Origin: an uncultured Flavobacterium sp.
GTDB lineage: Bacteria; Bacteroidota; Bacteroidia; Flavobacteriales; Flavobacteriaceae
Length of the DNA: 64,000 bases
NCBI RefSeq assembly: GCF_946478785.1
Contig: NZ_CAMLDD010000004.1
Coordinates: 186,001-250,000 of the forward strand
Direction of reading: 5' to 3'
Below are positions 1 through 9,726 of the stretch, piece after piece; position 1 is the stretch's first letter; each line of letters opens with the position of its first letter. The position numbers and the translations under genes were made by a program. The notes beneath the pieces are model-generated. The model was not told the origin of the DNA. It made no database searches and saw only the letters and a list, made by a program, of their open reading frames with translations.

Positions 1-787
1 ATACAATGCAACTGAGCTACGTGAATTACTAAAAGAAAGCTTTATTGCCGAGTTTAAATTCAATGTCAAAAAGTTTAAAGATATCGTTCGCCTAACCGAT
101 GGTTATGATATTCAGGATGCGATAAATACGGCTTATAGCAATTATAGTATTGAGGATACGGCTTTTATTGTGCGTTCGAATAAAAGAGCAAATCAGTACA
201 ATGAACAAATCCGAACCCGAATTTTGTTTAAGGAAAGCGAACTCTCTGTAGGCGATTTTTTGATGGTTGTGAAGAATAATTATTTTTGGCTAAAAGAAAC
301 TGATGAAGCCGGATTTATTGCCAACGGAGATATTATTGAAGTTCTGGAAATGTTTGGAATCAAAGAGTTGTACGGATTTACCTTTGCAAGAGTAAAAATC
401 AGAATGGTTGACTATCCCGATCAGAAACCTTTTGAAACAGTTTTGCTTTTAGATACCATTAAAAGCGAATCGCCGTCATTAACGTACGAAGAATCCAATC
501 GTTTGTATGAAGAGGTGATGAAAGATTATGAAGATGAAACCACAAAATACAAGAAATTTCAAAAGGTAAAAAACAATGAATATTTTAATGGACTGCAGGT
601 CAAATTCTCGTATGCCATTACCTGTCACAAATCACAGGGAGGGCAGTGGAATACCGTTTTTATAGAACAGCCCTATTTGCCAAACGGAATTGATCGTGAT
701 TATATTCGCTGGTTATATACTGCAATGACGCGTGCTAAAAATAAATTATATTTGATAGGATTTAAAGATGAGAGTTTTGTAGAATAA
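1..787 (+). CDS. RecD-like ATP-dependent DNA helicase, C-terminal part
   Basis: The reading frame is open from base 2, so this is the last 261 residues of a gene that starts left of the window. The C-terminus carries the UvrD_C_2 signature: CHKSQGGQW (helicase motif V region) followed by YTAMTRAKNKLYL (motif VI, with the arginine that contacts ATP). This pattern is typical of SF1B helicases of the RecD2/AAA_30 type, which unwind DNA in repair. The Walker A and B motifs must lie outside the window. The first ATG, at 170, is internal and not a gene start. The stop codon is followed directly by an intergenic repeat. An alternative is a related SF1 nuclease-helicase; the helicase class is firm, the exact role is not. 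Confidence 0.85.
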   Translation, partial: YNATELRELLKESFIAEFKFNVKKFKDIVRLTDGYDIQDAINTAYSNYSIEDTAFIVRSNKRANQYNEQIRTRILFKESELSVGDFLMVVKNNYFWLKETDEAGFIANGDIIEVLEMFGIKELYGFTFARVKIRMVDYPDQKPFETVLLLDTIKSESPSLTYEESNRLYEEVMKDYEDETTKYKKFQKVKNNEYFNGLQVKFSYAITCHKSQGGQWNTVFIEQPYLPNGIDRDYIRWLYTAMTRAKNKLYLIGFKDESFVE

Positions 788-846
788 AACACTAATTGCA
801 CTAATTAGCACGAATTTGAATTAGTGAAAATCTGTGAAATTTGTGT
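788..846. repeat. Intergenic AATTxGTG-type repeat with inverted arms
   Basis: Just after the helicase stop the sequence has CACTAATT (790-797), a second CACTAATTAG, and AATTAGTG (819-826), followed by AAATCTGTGAAATTTGTG. Left and right arms can pair. The GTGaAATTTGTG tail resembles the larger palindrome at 44337-44392, so both may be copies of one dispersed non-coding repeat. Confidence 0.5.
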
Positions 847-864
847 TTAATATTTATACTAGGA

Positions 865-1695
865 ATGACCACACTAAACGACTTACATTCGATTTCATCA
901 ACGTTTTCGAATACAGATAAAATGCCGGTCCTGTTTTTAGGGCATGGAAGCCCAATGAATGCAATTGAAGAAAATCAGTTTGTGGCAGGTTTTCGAAACC
1001 TTGCTAAAACATTGCCACAGCCGAATGCGATTTTGTGTATTTCGGCGCACTGGTTTACGAATGGAACCAAAGTTACTTCAATGCAAATGCCCAGGACCAT
1101 TCATGATTTTGGAGGTTTCCCGCAGGCACTTTTTGATGTACAATATCCTGCAAAAGGAAGTCCGGAGCTAGCTATAGAAACTAAAAAAATAGTAGAACCT
1201 GTTCATGTTGATTTAGATGAACATTGGGGGCTGGATCATGGTGCTTGGAGTGTGATTAAACATTTATATCCTGACGCCAATGTTCCGGTTATTCAGTTGA
1301 GTATTGATTATACAAAGTCGGGACAATATCATTTTGAGTTGGCTCAGAAATTACAATCATTGCGTAAAAAAGGAGTTTTAATTATCGGAAGCGGAAATAT
1401 TGTACACAATTTACGTTTGGTTGATTTTAGGAATTTTGATAAAGATAATTATGGCTTTGATTGGGCAATTGAAGCACGTGAAACTATCAATAATTATTTG
1501 TTGGATGGTAATTTTCAACCTTTGATGGATTTCGAAAAGATGAATAAAGCAGTCCAATTGGCGATACCGACACCGGATCATTATTTGCCTTTGCTGTACA
1601 CCTTAGGTTTAAAGGAAAAGTCGGAAGAATTGAACTTGTTTAATGACAAATTACTGGCGGGTTCTTTGAGTATGACTTCAGTAAAAATAATGTAA
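865..1695 (+). CDS. ygiD: 4,5-DOPA dioxygenase extradiol-like (LigB/YgiD family)
   Basis: A 276-residue class III extradiol dioxygenase-type protein, of the family that opens catechol rings of DOPA-like substrates using a metal held by histidines. Visible landmarks are LGHGSPMNAIEEN near the N-terminus, SAHWFTNGTKV, DHGAWSV in the middle, GSGNIVHNLR, and HYLPLLYTLG near the end; these supply the conserved histidines. I chose ATG 865 rather than the in-frame TTG at 841, because 841-864 lies in the repeat-like intergenic stretch; ATG 922 is another possibility. It stands alone between two repeat elements, so context says nothing about substrate. Bacterial members are often annotated from YgiD without a proven physiological substrate. 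Confidence 0.85.
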   Translation: MTTLNDLHSISSTFSNTDKMPVLFLGHGSPMNAIEENQFVAGFRNLAKTLPQPNAILCISAHWFTNGTKVTSMQMPRTIHDFGGFPQALFDVQYPAKGSPELAIETKKIVEPVHVDLDEHWGLDHGAWSVIKHLYPDANVPVIQLSIDYTKSGQYHFELAQKLQSLRKKGVLIIGSGNIVHNLRLVDFRNFDKDNYGFDWAIEARETINNYLLDGNFQPLMDFEKMNKAVQLAIPTPDHYLPLLYTLGLKEKSEELNLFNDKLLAGSLSMTSVKIM

Positions 1696-1710
1696 ATAAA
1701 AAAGCTCTCT

Positions 1711-1793
1711 GCGAATCTCTGTGAGTACCTTTGTGAATCTCTGCGGTAAAACTATTACACAAAGTGGCAAAAAGATTTTTCACAGAGATTCGC
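1711..1793. repeat. Intergenic inverted repeat, GCGAATCTCTGTGA arms
   Basis: A perfect 14-bp inverted repeat: GCGAATCTCTGTGA at 1711-1724 and TCACAGAGATTCGC at 1780-1793. Between them is a partial echo of the same words (TTTGTGAATCTCTGCGG). It lies between the ygiD-like gene and kdsB. It looks like a dispersed non-coding palindrome rather than a terminator, because the loop is long and no T-run follows. The stretch after it (about 1820-1850, TTCCTCGCAATGAC) resembles another short word often seen between flavobacterial genes. Confidence 0.5.
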
Positions 1794-1855
1794 AAAGAAA
1801 ATTAAAAAAATAATAATGGGGATGAGATTACTTAGTTCCTCGCAATGACTATAAA

Positions 1856-2590
1856 ATGAAAATAATAGCTGTAATTCCGGCGCGATATGCATCAACACGT
1901 TTTCCTGCCAAATTAATGCAGGATTTGGGAGGTAAAACTGTAATTTTAAGAACATACGAAGCCTCTGTTGCCACAAATTTGTTTGATGATGTATTTGTTG
2001 TAACTGACTCTGATTTGATTTATAATGAAATTGTTTCAAATGGCGGAAAAGCGATTATGAGTATCAAGGAACATGAATCAGGAAGTGATCGAATTGCAGA
2101 AGCCGTAGCGGATTTAGATGTGGATATTGTGGTAAATGTGCAGGGCGATGAGCCTTTTACTGAAGCCGGTCCTCTTGAACAGGTTTTGTCAGTATTCAAA
2201 AACGATGAAGAAGGGAAAATTGATTTGGCTTCGTTAATGCGTGAAATTACTGATGAAGACGAAATTAATAACCCGAATCATGTGAAAGTGGTTGTGGATC
2301 AATCTCAATTCGCGCTGTATTTTTCGCGTTCTGTAATTCCGTATCCAAGAGATAAAGATGTTGGTGTTCGCTATTTTCAGCATATCGGAATTTATGCTTT
2401 CAGAAAACAGGCTTTGTTAGACTTTTACAGTCTGCCGATGAAATCATTAGAAGCTTCTGAAAAGCTGGAGCAATTACGATATCTCGAATTCGGTAAACGT
2501 ATTAAAATGGTGGAGACAACTCATATTGGAATCGGAATTGATACTGCTGAGGATTTAGAGAAGGCCAGGGGCATCCTTGCTTCAAGATAG
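1856..2590 (+). CDS. kdsB: 3-deoxy-manno-octulosonate cytidylyltransferase
   Basis: A 244-residue CMP-KDO synthetase that activates KDO with CTP for lipopolysaccharide core synthesis in the cytoplasm. The family signature is complete: [15 protein letters not shown] at the N-terminus (nucleotide binding), [20 protein letters not shown], the [11 protein letters not shown] segment, and HIGIYAFRK followed by [10 protein letters not shown]. The length matches the usual 245-255 residues. The start ATG at 1856 gives the expected [11 protein letters not shown] opening. It is monocistronic here, flanked by a repeat upstream and a convergent antiporter gene downstream. The identification is secure. Confidence 0.97.
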   Translation: MKIIAVIPARYASTRFPAKLMQDLGGKTVILRTYEASVATNLFDDVFVVTDSDLIYNEIVSNGGKAIMSIKEHESGSDRIAEAVADLDVDIVVNVQGDEPFTEAGPLEQVLSVFKNDEEGKIDLASLMREITDEDEINNPNHVKVVVDQSQFALYFSRSVIPYPRDKDVGVRYFQHIGIYAFRKQALLDFYSLPMKSLEASEKLEQLRYLEFGKRIKMVETTHIGIGIDTAEDLEKARGILASR

Positions 2591-2623
2591 TCTGATTATG
2601 CCTTAATGAAAGTAAAAATGCAA

Positions 2624-3859
2624 TTAAATTTCTGTTGAATTTTGAATTTTAGCACCATCTCCTGCTGATTTTTCTTTTTCTTCTTCCTGATGCTGTAATT
2701 CAAGTTTTTTTGAAGTAGCTAAAATACCAAACATCATTAAGAAAGCTGTCAATAAAATAACTTGTATAATTAGTGATTTATTAACTAAAGGAATGTCTTG
2801 TGATGCATCTAAAGTTAAAAACAATAATATTGTAATTAAACCTCTGGGTGCTACAAAAAGTAAGGGCATTAAAGGCATTTTAGACAAGAATAACTGTACA
2901 GCACGTATTGAAAATATGATAGCTACTATACCAATCGCCCAAATAAAGGTATCTGGATTCAATATTTCGGATGTCTCCAGTAAATATCCAAACAGCAGAA
3001 AAAATAGTGCACGAACAACAAAAGCAGCTTCAATATTTAATTCTCTAAATTTATCAACCTCTTTGGTTAAGGAATCTGGACGAAAACGCTCACTCCATTT
3101 GTACCTTTTCAGTTCGTCAAAATTATTAATAGAAAGCCCAAATATCAAAATAAAAAGCAAAGCGGGCAGATGGTACATTTTTGAAATTTCATATATCAAA
3201 ATAGTCAGCAAAATAATAGGAACAAATTTTATGTGATGATCTATTTTGTTTAATAAAAAGGATAGTAAAATAGTAGCCAAAAAAGAAATAACAATGATAA
3301 TTATTATCTGAAAGAAGAAATAACCAAATGTAGATGCTCCAAAATTAGTATTGTACAAAACGAAATTAAAAAAAACAACCCCAAAAATATCAGAAAGGCT
3401 ACTTTCATAAGTTACAAATTCTCTCTTACTTGTACTGAGGTTTCGTACACTGGGGATTGCAATAGCACTACTGATTACGGCAAACGGAATTGCATTTGAT
3501 AAACATGTTTTAAAAGGATAGCCGCCATAGTATTGCAATAGATACGCAATTATAAATGACAAAGCTATTAATGGAAAGAAAGCACCGAGAGAGGATTTTT
3601 TTATTAAACCAATTTTAGATTGATTTAATTCTAATTCAAGTGCGCCTTCCAATACAATCAAAATCAGTCCAATTGTGCCAAAAATAGGCAAGACCATTGA
3701 AAAATCAGGTAAATCAATAAGTAAAAAATTGGTTATTTGTCGCACAATCCACCCCAAAAGTAAAAGTAATATCACAGAAGGAATTTTCGTTTTTGATGAA
3801 GTCAAATCAAAAAGATACGCCACTAGTAGTAAAACACAAAAAGTAATAATTATAGTCAT
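2624..3859 (-). CDS. Cation:proton antiporter (CPA1/NhaP-like)
   Basis: A 411-residue inner-membrane protein made almost wholly of hydrophobic segments (about 11-12 predicted helices), ending in a short charged tail rich in E and K (about residues 388-411). The arrangement fits the Na+/H+ exchanger fold: an early helix pair with LEGALELEL, a segment SSAIAIPSVRN corresponding to the discontinuous helix, and ESSLSDIFGVVF where the ion-binding acidic residue is expected. It probably exchanges Na+ or K+ for protons. The short tail lacks a TrkA-N or TrkA-C regulatory domain, so it is the compact form. It converges with kdsB and has its own upstream region. The exact ion cannot be read from the sequence. 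Confidence 0.8.
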   Translation of the reverse strand: MTIIITFCVLLLVAYLFDLTSSKTKIPSVILLLLLGWIVRQITNFLLIDLPDFSMVLPIFGTIGLILIVLEGALELELNQSKIGLIKKSSLGAFFPLIALSFIIAYLLQYYGGYPFKTCLSNAIPFAVISSAIAIPSVRNLSTSKREFVTYESSLSDIFGVVFFNFVLYNTNFGASTFGYFFFQIIIIIVISFLATILLSFLLNKIDHHIKFVPIILLTILIYEISKMYHLPALLFILIFGLSINNFDELKRYKWSERFRPDSLTKEVDKFRELNIEAAFVVRALFFLLFGYLLETSEILNPDTFIWAIGIVAIIFSIRAVQLFLSKMPLMPLLFVAPRGLITILLFLTLDASQDIPLVNKSLIIQVILLTAFLMMFGILATSKKLELQHQEEEKEKSAGDGAKIQNSTEI

Positions 3860-4023
3860 TCGATTAATTTCAAAATTTTACAAGTCTTGTTTGTATTGAC
3901 AAAACAAGCTATCAGAAAAAAGATGTAATATAATACATTTGATTTTGAAACTATTTCTTTTGGTAGTTAAAATATTCTTTTATTGGCAGAATTGATTTTT
4001 ACTGATAAACTTATGGAAAATGG

Positions 4024-4054
4024 AAAAGCTCCAAATCTTTAATTTGGAGCTTTT
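4024..4054 (-). terminator. Rho-independent terminator after the fused E1 gene
   Basis: AAAAGCTCCAAAT (4024-4036) pairs with ATTTGGAGCTTTT (4042-4054) around a short loop, and T-rich sequence follows on the minus strand. It sits about 20 bp after the stop of the minus-strand E1 gene. Confidence 0.8.
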
Positions 4055-4074
4055 TATATATCAATTAAAATGTT

Positions 4075-6486
4075 TTAGTATAAGGTTGGAAATTTAGATG
4101 GATTTGCTTCATGCATCATATGATATACTTTTTCAAAGATATCTTCGGCAGAAGGTTTCGAGAAATAATCACCATCTGTTCCGTAAGCAGGCCTGTGAGC
4201 TTTTGCTGTCAATGTATGAGGTTTGCTGTCTAAATAATGGTAAGCATCCTGTTCTTCCAGAATTTGCTGTAAAATAAACGCCGAGGCACCTCCCGGAACA
4301 TCTTCGTCGATTACCAATAAGCGATTTGTTTTGGCTATACTTTTTACAATATCCTTATTCACGTCAAACGGAAGTAATGACTGAATATCTATTACTTCAC
4401 AATCAATACCTAGATCTAATAATTCAATTGCAGCCTGCTCAACCAGTCTTAAAGTTGATCCATAAGAAACTAAAGTAATATCTGAACCCTGTTTTAATGT
4501 TTCAACCACACCAATCGGGGTTTTAAATTCACCAAAATTTAAAGGTGTTTTTTCTTTTAATCGGTAACCATTTAGGCATTCGATTACTAAAGCCGGCTCA
4601 TCACATTCAAGCAGTGTATTGTAGAATCCTGCAGCCTGGGTCATATTCCTTGGAACCAAAACATGAATGCCGCGAATAGCATTAATGATCATTCCCATTG
4701 GAGAGCCTGAGTGCCAGATGCCTTCTAAGCGATGTCCGCGGGTCCTGATAATCAACGGAGCTTTTTGCTTTCCAACCGTTCTGTATTGTAAAGTTGCGAG
4801 ATCATCGCTCATGATTTGAATCGCATAAAGCAAATAATCTAAATATTGAATCTCAGCAATTGGGCGTAAGCCTCTTAAGGCCATTCCTATTCCCTGACCA
4901 ATTATAGTAGCTTCACGGATACCAACATCGGCAACACGAAGTTCACCGTACTTTTCCTGCATGCCTTCCAGACCCTGATTTACATCGCCAATGTTTCCAA
5001 CATCTTCGCCAAAAATCAGGACTTCAGGATATTTGGTAAACAACGCATCAAAATTATCCCGCAGGATCATTCTCCCGTCTAAATCAGGTTTTGCGTTCTC
5101 GGCGTATTCAGGCAATATTTTTTGAACAGAAAATACATTTGACTGCGATTGGGAGTATAAATTACTGCTGAACCTAGGCTGCGTTAAGGCAATATAATTT
5201 GTAATCCAGTTTGATACCAGTATTTTGCTGTTTGGAACTTCTACAAAACGTAATATTCGTCTTGTAATCATTAACATTTCCTTTTTTAAAGGATTTTTAA
5301 TAGCTTTTAATTCCGATATGTATTTCTGGATTTTATCCTTATGATTTATACTTGCATCCGAAATTTGCTCCAATAAGGCTAAAAGATTTTTTTGATCTTC
5401 AATAATTGGATTGATAAACTCGTTCCAGGCTTCTTTTTTAGCTTCCAGGACTTCTTTTTTAATTTCAGATTCTATCTCTTCCAATTCTTCCGGAGAAGCA
5501 ATATTGATGGCGATCATCCATAAACGCATCTGGCGGATACAGTCGTAATTTTTTTCCCAGGCAAGTCTTTCGCTATTTTTGTAGCGTTCATGTGATCCGG
5601 AAGTTGAGTGTCCTTGTGGTTGTGTCAGCTCATTTACATGAATTAAAACCGGAATGTGATGTTCACGTGCAATAGCGGCTGCCCTTTCATAAGTAGAAAC
5701 CAGCTCTGCATAATCCCAGCCTTTTACCCTGAAAATTTCATATCCGTCTGAATCTTCATCACGTTGGTATCCTTTTAGTATTTCAGATATGTTTTCTTTT
5801 GTTGTCTGGTGTCTGGCGTGTACAGAAATCCCGTATTCATCATCCCAAACACTCATTACCATCGGCACTTGTAAAACTCCGGCAGCATTTATGGTTTCAA
5901 AAAACAAACCTTCAGATGTGCTTGCGTTTCCTATAGTTCCCCACGCAATTTCATTTCCGTTTACAGAGAATTTGTCTTTTGTTGTTATTCCGTCTACATT
6001 TCTGTAAATCTTTGAAGCCTGTGCTAATCCCAGTAATCTTGGCATTTGTGCGGCTGTAGGTGATATGTCTGCGCTTGAATTTTTTTGTTGCGTCAAGTCT
6101 TTCCAGGATCCGTCTTCGTTTAAGCTGTGCGTTACAAAGTGCCCGCCCATTTGTCTTCCGGCTGACATTCGATCAAAGTTTATATCAGTATGACCATACA
6201 AACCAGCGAAAAATTGTTTGGGAGTAAATTCGCCAATTGCCATCATGAAGGTCTGGTCGCGGTAGTATCCTGAACGGAAATCTCCGTTTTTAAACGCTTT
6301 TGCCATTGCAAGCTGCGGTACTTCCTTACCGTCACCAAATATTCCAAATTTGGCTTTTCCTGTCAATACTTCTTTGCGTCCTAAAAGGCTGCATTCCCGA
6401 CTGGTAGCTGCAATTTTATAGTCATTTAATACTTCTGTTTTAAAATCTTCGAAGGTTAATGTAGTATTGCTTTTTTCTTTAATCAT
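4075..6486 (-). CDS. Fused alpha/beta E1 of a 2-oxoacid dehydrogenase complex
   Basis: An 803-residue protein that joins E1 alpha (roughly 1-400) and E1 beta (roughly 470-803), the thiamine-diphosphate decarboxylase of a branched-chain 2-oxoacid or related dehydrogenase complex. The alpha half shows AGRQMGGHF and the thiamine-binding region WGTIGNASTSEG...N. The beta half shows FGEDVGNIGDVNQGLEGMQ, GIREATIIGQGIGMA, YLDYLLYAIQ and RTRGHR. The usual GDG of the thiamine site reads GNA, which I believe is normal for this fused Bacteroidota form. E2 and E3 are not adjacent. A -7-like box lies just upstream and a hairpin terminator follows the stop, so it is probably transcribed alone. Substrate preference (branched-chain acids versus pyruvate) is an inference. 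Confidence 0.88.
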   Translation of the reverse strand: MIKEKSNTTLTFEDFKTEVLNDYKIAATSRECSLLGRKEVLTGKAKFGIFGDGKEVPQLAMAKAFKNGDFRSGYYRDQTFMMAIGEFTPKQFFAGLYGHTDINFDRMSAGRQMGGHFVTHSLNEDGSWKDLTQQKNSSADISPTAAQMPRLLGLAQASKIYRNVDGITTKDKFSVNGNEIAWGTIGNASTSEGLFFETINAAGVLQVPMVMSVWDDEYGISVHARHQTTKENISEILKGYQRDEDSDGYEIFRVKGWDYAELVSTYERAAAIAREHHIPVLIHVNELTQPQGHSTSGSHERYKNSERLAWEKNYDCIRQMRLWMIAINIASPEELEEIESEIKKEVLEAKKEAWNEFINPIIEDQKNLLALLEQISDASINHKDKIQKYISELKAIKNPLKKEMLMITRRILRFVEVPNSKILVSNWITNYIALTQPRFSSNLYSQSQSNVFSVQKILPEYAENAKPDLDGRMILRDNFDALFTKYPEVLIFGEDVGNIGDVNQGLEGMQEKYGELRVADVGIREATIIGQGIGMALRGLRPIAEIQYLDYLLYAIQIMSDDLATLQYRTVGKQKAPLIIRTRGHRLEGIWHSGSPMGMIINAIRGIHVLVPRNMTQAAGFYNTLLECDEPALVIECLNGYRLKEKTPLNFGEFKTPIGVVETLKQGSDITLVSYGSTLRLVEQAAIELLDLGIDCEVIDIQSLLPFDVNKDIVKSIAKTNRLLVIDEDVPGGASAFILQQILEEQDAYHYLDSKPHTLTAKAHRPAYGTDGDYFSKPSAEDIFEKVYHMMHEANPSKFPTLY

Positions 6487-6512
6487 AATCTGGAATGGTC
6501 ATGTTTAGACTG

Positions 6513-6520
6513 CAAAATTA
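6513..6520 (-). promoter_or_regulatory. Possible TAnnTTTG -7 box before the fused E1 gene
   Basis: On the minus strand the sequence reads TAATTTTG, matching the Bacteroidota -7 consensus TAnnTTTG, 27 bp before the E1 start codon. A clean TTTG -33 element at normal spacing is not evident, so this is tentative. Confidence 0.4.
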
Positions 6521-6674
6521 CTCAAAATCTATCAATAATCATAATTCCTTAAAATAAATATAATTTAATTATTTGTATTTAAATTCTAAAAACTACGTAT
6601 TTTTTTTAATTAATTTGCATGTAAAGCGGTCTTAAACTAATAATAATTTATATTATTGCTTAAATTTTAATTGA

Positions 6675-9506
6675 TTAAAACCATTTTCGGGTAAAAAGAT
6701 TAACTAATGTTTTGGGAGATAATGTGATAACAAATCTTATTTTTTCCTCATATTTATTTTGAGAAATTTCCCATCCGTTATTCGAATAAACCGGAAAATA
6801 AACTTCAAAATAGTCTGGTACAAGATTTAATCGGATACCGCTATCATACACGAACTGTTCTTTTTGATGCCTGTTTTTCATGAAACCCAGATCGCCATAA
6901 GCTTCTATCCAGTTCCATACAGAATAACTCGCATTCAGGGTTGTCATCCATTGATTAGCGTATCTTGGCTCGATCATTGACTTAAACCCGCCTTCGGCAA
7001 TGATATACTGCTGGCTAAAAAAACCGGTATTTTCAGATCTTCCGTAAAAATTGTAATCAAATAAATAATCTGTAGGACGGTCTAAACCAAAGCTAAAATA
7101 ATCTGAATTTGATGTGTTATATAAAAAGCTTCCCGCGTATACTCTTAAATTTAGTTTGCGATTGTTTTCAAATAATCTTCTATACTCGACTTCACCTGCG
7201 AGTTTTCCAAAATTACCAGAAAATTGTACATCTGTCATAAAACTAAAATGATTGATCAATTCGGTTTTGGTATTCACATAACGGGCATTAAAAACAGAAT
7301 AATTAGGTTCAGAGTTATCTGTTATATAGTCACTTGCTTCACGATGCACAATTACCTGACGTGCCATGATGAACTGTTTTCGATTGTCTCTGAAATTTTC
7401 TTCCCGAATTCGGAATTGTACCATTGGATTTAGTCTGAAATACGCAGCATTGGGTGCATAATGAAAATAATTTTGGCTGATAGAATACCGGGCATTATAA
7501 AGTTTGCTATCCCTATAATAATGGTTTAATGAAAAAGCAGATGAGCCTGATATCGTTCCTGCTTTAATTGAGTAGGCAGGATTAATATCAAAGGTAAATG
7601 GCTTGTCTAATATGGTTTTGTTGTGAAATCGTATCCCAGGAGTAAAGCCGTCATATAAATTATAGCCAAGTGTTGGCACATACAATATCTGGTTATAATA
7701 GGAGTCTTCTAAATCTTTCATAAAATTAAATTTTATGGGACGATTTGTTATGGCAAGACTTTTTAACGATTTCCAATTGTTTCTCTGGTTATATTCCGGA
7801 ACTTCATTTTCGTAATTCAAAACAATTTTATCTGCATTTTTTCTTTCGAAAGCATAGATTGAATCATTTTTATGGGGTTCAATCCATTGTTTAAAAGCTA
7901 TTTTGTTTTCTCTCAGCCCGTAAACCGGAACGGGAACATACGTTTTTGTTTTATTTCTTATTGAAAAATGAATACTGTCTTTCGTTCTGGATACATTTGC
8001 AAACTTATAGTCGATAATTTCTCTCGAATCTATAATGGTTTCAAAAAACCAATCAATTTTTTTTGGACTATTTTTAGTTAGTATTTCTTCAAAATCATAT
8101 CGGTTGACTTGCTGTGTTTTGTTCAGTGAATAAAATTGCCGAACACTCTCAGGTACGATATTATAGTCTAAATAATCGTCTAAATAACTCAAACTTAAAC
8201 CTGCACGATATTTACTGGCAATCTGTTCATTGAACTTTATTAATGTATTTTTAGGGTCACCCAAAGGCTGATCCAGATTTTTGCGGGCCATCAGCATATA
8301 ATAATAACTATATTGCTCATTAAATGTCAGATTGGTAATGTTGTAACTTTTAAAGAGTTTCATTTTCGAAAGCCTGCCCAGCATTTTTTGGTCAGGATGA
8401 TTTTCTTCCATGTATTTCATCATGGTGTAAATCTGTATGCCATCATAAATCCAGTTGTCTTTTCGGGGATCTAAACGAAGACTGTGCTGGAGATAATTAT
8501 TTAAAAATGTTTTTAAAAAGGTAATTTCAAAGATAAATTCATCTGAAAAAGGACTTATAAACGAAGGCAGCTGATTAAGTCCGTAAAAAGGATTATGGTC
8601 ATAATCTGTCTGAGAGACAATAATTTTCTTATGTGGATATTTTCCAATAAAATCACTTGTAAAAGTAATAACCCGGTTAATGATAATCGCTTTTTCAATT
8701 TCGTCAAGCTTTTTGTTTTTTAAATCCGAAACGACTTCAATTTCGCCATTATTATAACTGTTGAAGGATTTTTGTTTTTCGATATATAAGCTTATATCTG
8801 TTCTGTCGTTTCCTGAAAAAGTATAGATACTGAATGAATTGCCAGGAGAATTTTTGGAAGTTGAATCCAAATCTGTGGTAATGGAATATTGATTTGGGAT
8901 TTTGATTTCTAATTCATAATCAGTTGCAGCGTTTGCGATATCATCTAAATTGAAATTATTGTATTTTATAAAATGATTGTTTTCAAAGCGTGCTGGTGAT
9001 AAAAACCAGTTTTTAAGGTTCATTTCACCATTTTGTGTATAGCCATAACGAGTGAATTTGTCGCTTGGGATTTTAACAATATAAGTAAGGTGTAAATCAA
9101 ATTTTTCATCTGGAGGTAATTTTTTATCCAGTTTGATTACTACAAAATCCGGATTTTTATTGGTTCTTTCCCATTTTAAAGCCATGTATTCTTTATCGGT
9201 CAATTCAAGTATAGTTGTATTTCCGCGTTCTTCAGGTTTGGCTAAATGAAACCCTTTATAAAATTCATCTGAAAAGCGTAATGCCAATGGTGTATTTTTG
9301 TCAGAGAAAGCGTTGTTCCAGTCATTCAAAACAATACAATCTAAGGAATCATTTGAAGTATTGTGATAAATAATATCCTGTTTTATATTCAGTGTCTTAA
9401 GCTCAAAATTTACCGCCACTTCCATCCTGGACTGATGTTGTGCGTAGTGTTTTAATGAAAACATCAAAACAGAAATGAAAAGAGTGATTTTAAAAAATGA
9501 TTTCAA
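6675..9506 (-). CDS. M1-aminopeptidase-like protein without zinc site, with outer-membrane barrel
   Basis: A 943-residue exported protein. Residues 1-22 form a signal peptide ending YAQ. Residues about 25-250 look like the beta-sandwich N-domain of M1 (gluzincin) peptidases. The catalytic-like domain follows, but the HEXXH zinc motif is absent: after YGLNQLP (308-314), the place of HEXXH reads FLNNYLQHSL (334-343), and the downstream glutamate motif reads WIYDG (352-356). From about residue 650 the sequence becomes alternating polar/aromatic beta strands ending in TRKWF, typical of an outer-membrane barrel with C-terminal phenylalanine. I infer a surface or periplasmic pseudo-peptidase anchored through its own barrel. 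No functional partner is adjacent. Annotation as an active aminopeptidase would be misleading. Confidence 0.75.
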   Translation of the reverse strand: MKSFFKITLFISVLMFSLKHYAQHQSRMEVAVNFELKTLNIKQDIIYHNTSNDSLDCIVLNDWNNAFSDKNTPLALRFSDEFYKGFHLAKPEERGNTTILELTDKEYMALKWERTNKNPDFVVIKLDKKLPPDEKFDLHLTYIVKIPSDKFTRYGYTQNGEMNLKNWFLSPARFENNHFIKYNNFNLDDIANAATDYELEIKIPNQYSITTDLDSTSKNSPGNSFSIYTFSGNDRTDISLYIEKQKSFNSYNNGEIEVVSDLKNKKLDEIEKAIIINRVITFTSDFIGKYPHKKIIVSQTDYDHNPFYGLNQLPSFISPFSDEFIFEITFLKTFLNNYLQHSLRLDPRKDNWIYDGIQIYTMMKYMEENHPDQKMLGRLSKMKLFKSYNITNLTFNEQYSYYYMLMARKNLDQPLGDPKNTLIKFNEQIASKYRAGLSLSYLDDYLDYNIVPESVRQFYSLNKTQQVNRYDFEEILTKNSPKKIDWFFETIIDSREIIDYKFANVSRTKDSIHFSIRNKTKTYVPVPVYGLRENKIAFKQWIEPHKNDSIYAFERKNADKIVLNYENEVPEYNQRNNWKSLKSLAITNRPIKFNFMKDLEDSYYNQILYVPTLGYNLYDGFTPGIRFHNKTILDKPFTFDINPAYSIKAGTISGSSAFSLNHYYRDSKLYNARYSISQNYFHYAPNAAYFRLNPMVQFRIREENFRDNRKQFIMARQVIVHREASDYITDNSEPNYSVFNARYVNTKTELINHFSFMTDVQFSGNFGKLAGEVEYRRLFENNRKLNLRVYAGSFLYNTSNSDYFSFGLDRPTDYLFDYNFYGRSENTGFFSQQYIIAEGGFKSMIEPRYANQWMTTLNASYSVWNWIEAYGDLGFMKNRHQKEQFVYDSGIRLNLVPDYFEVYFPVYSNNGWEISQNKYEEKIRFVITLSPKTLVNLFTRKWF

Positions 9507-9586
9507 TTTTGGCTTAGAATTTTAGGTATATAACTTAAGTTACGGGCTTATGGCTGTTTTGGTTTTATTGTAAAAATAGTATAAAA

Positions 9587-9609
9587 AAAGCTGTTTAAAA
9601 AACAGCTTT
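9587..9609. terminator. Hairpin between the LOG gene and the M1-like gene
   Basis: AAAGCTGTTT and AAACAGCTTT form a strong stem, with A and T runs on both sides. It lies after the stop of the minus-strand LOG-family gene and before the next minus-strand start, so it probably ends the LOG transcript. Confidence 0.65.
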
Positions 9610-9726
9610 CATTTTTTACAAAAGTTATAGAAATTTCCACCATATAAGTAATATAAGTTCATTTAAACTTTGTGTTGAAAAAGTAGCAATTACATTTCTT
9701 ATATCACTTATATGGTAAAAGATACA

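Noticed and set aside
170..787. Start of the first gene at ATG 170
   Set aside because: The frame is open to base 2 with good helicase-like sequence, so 170 is internal and the gene is truncated by the window.
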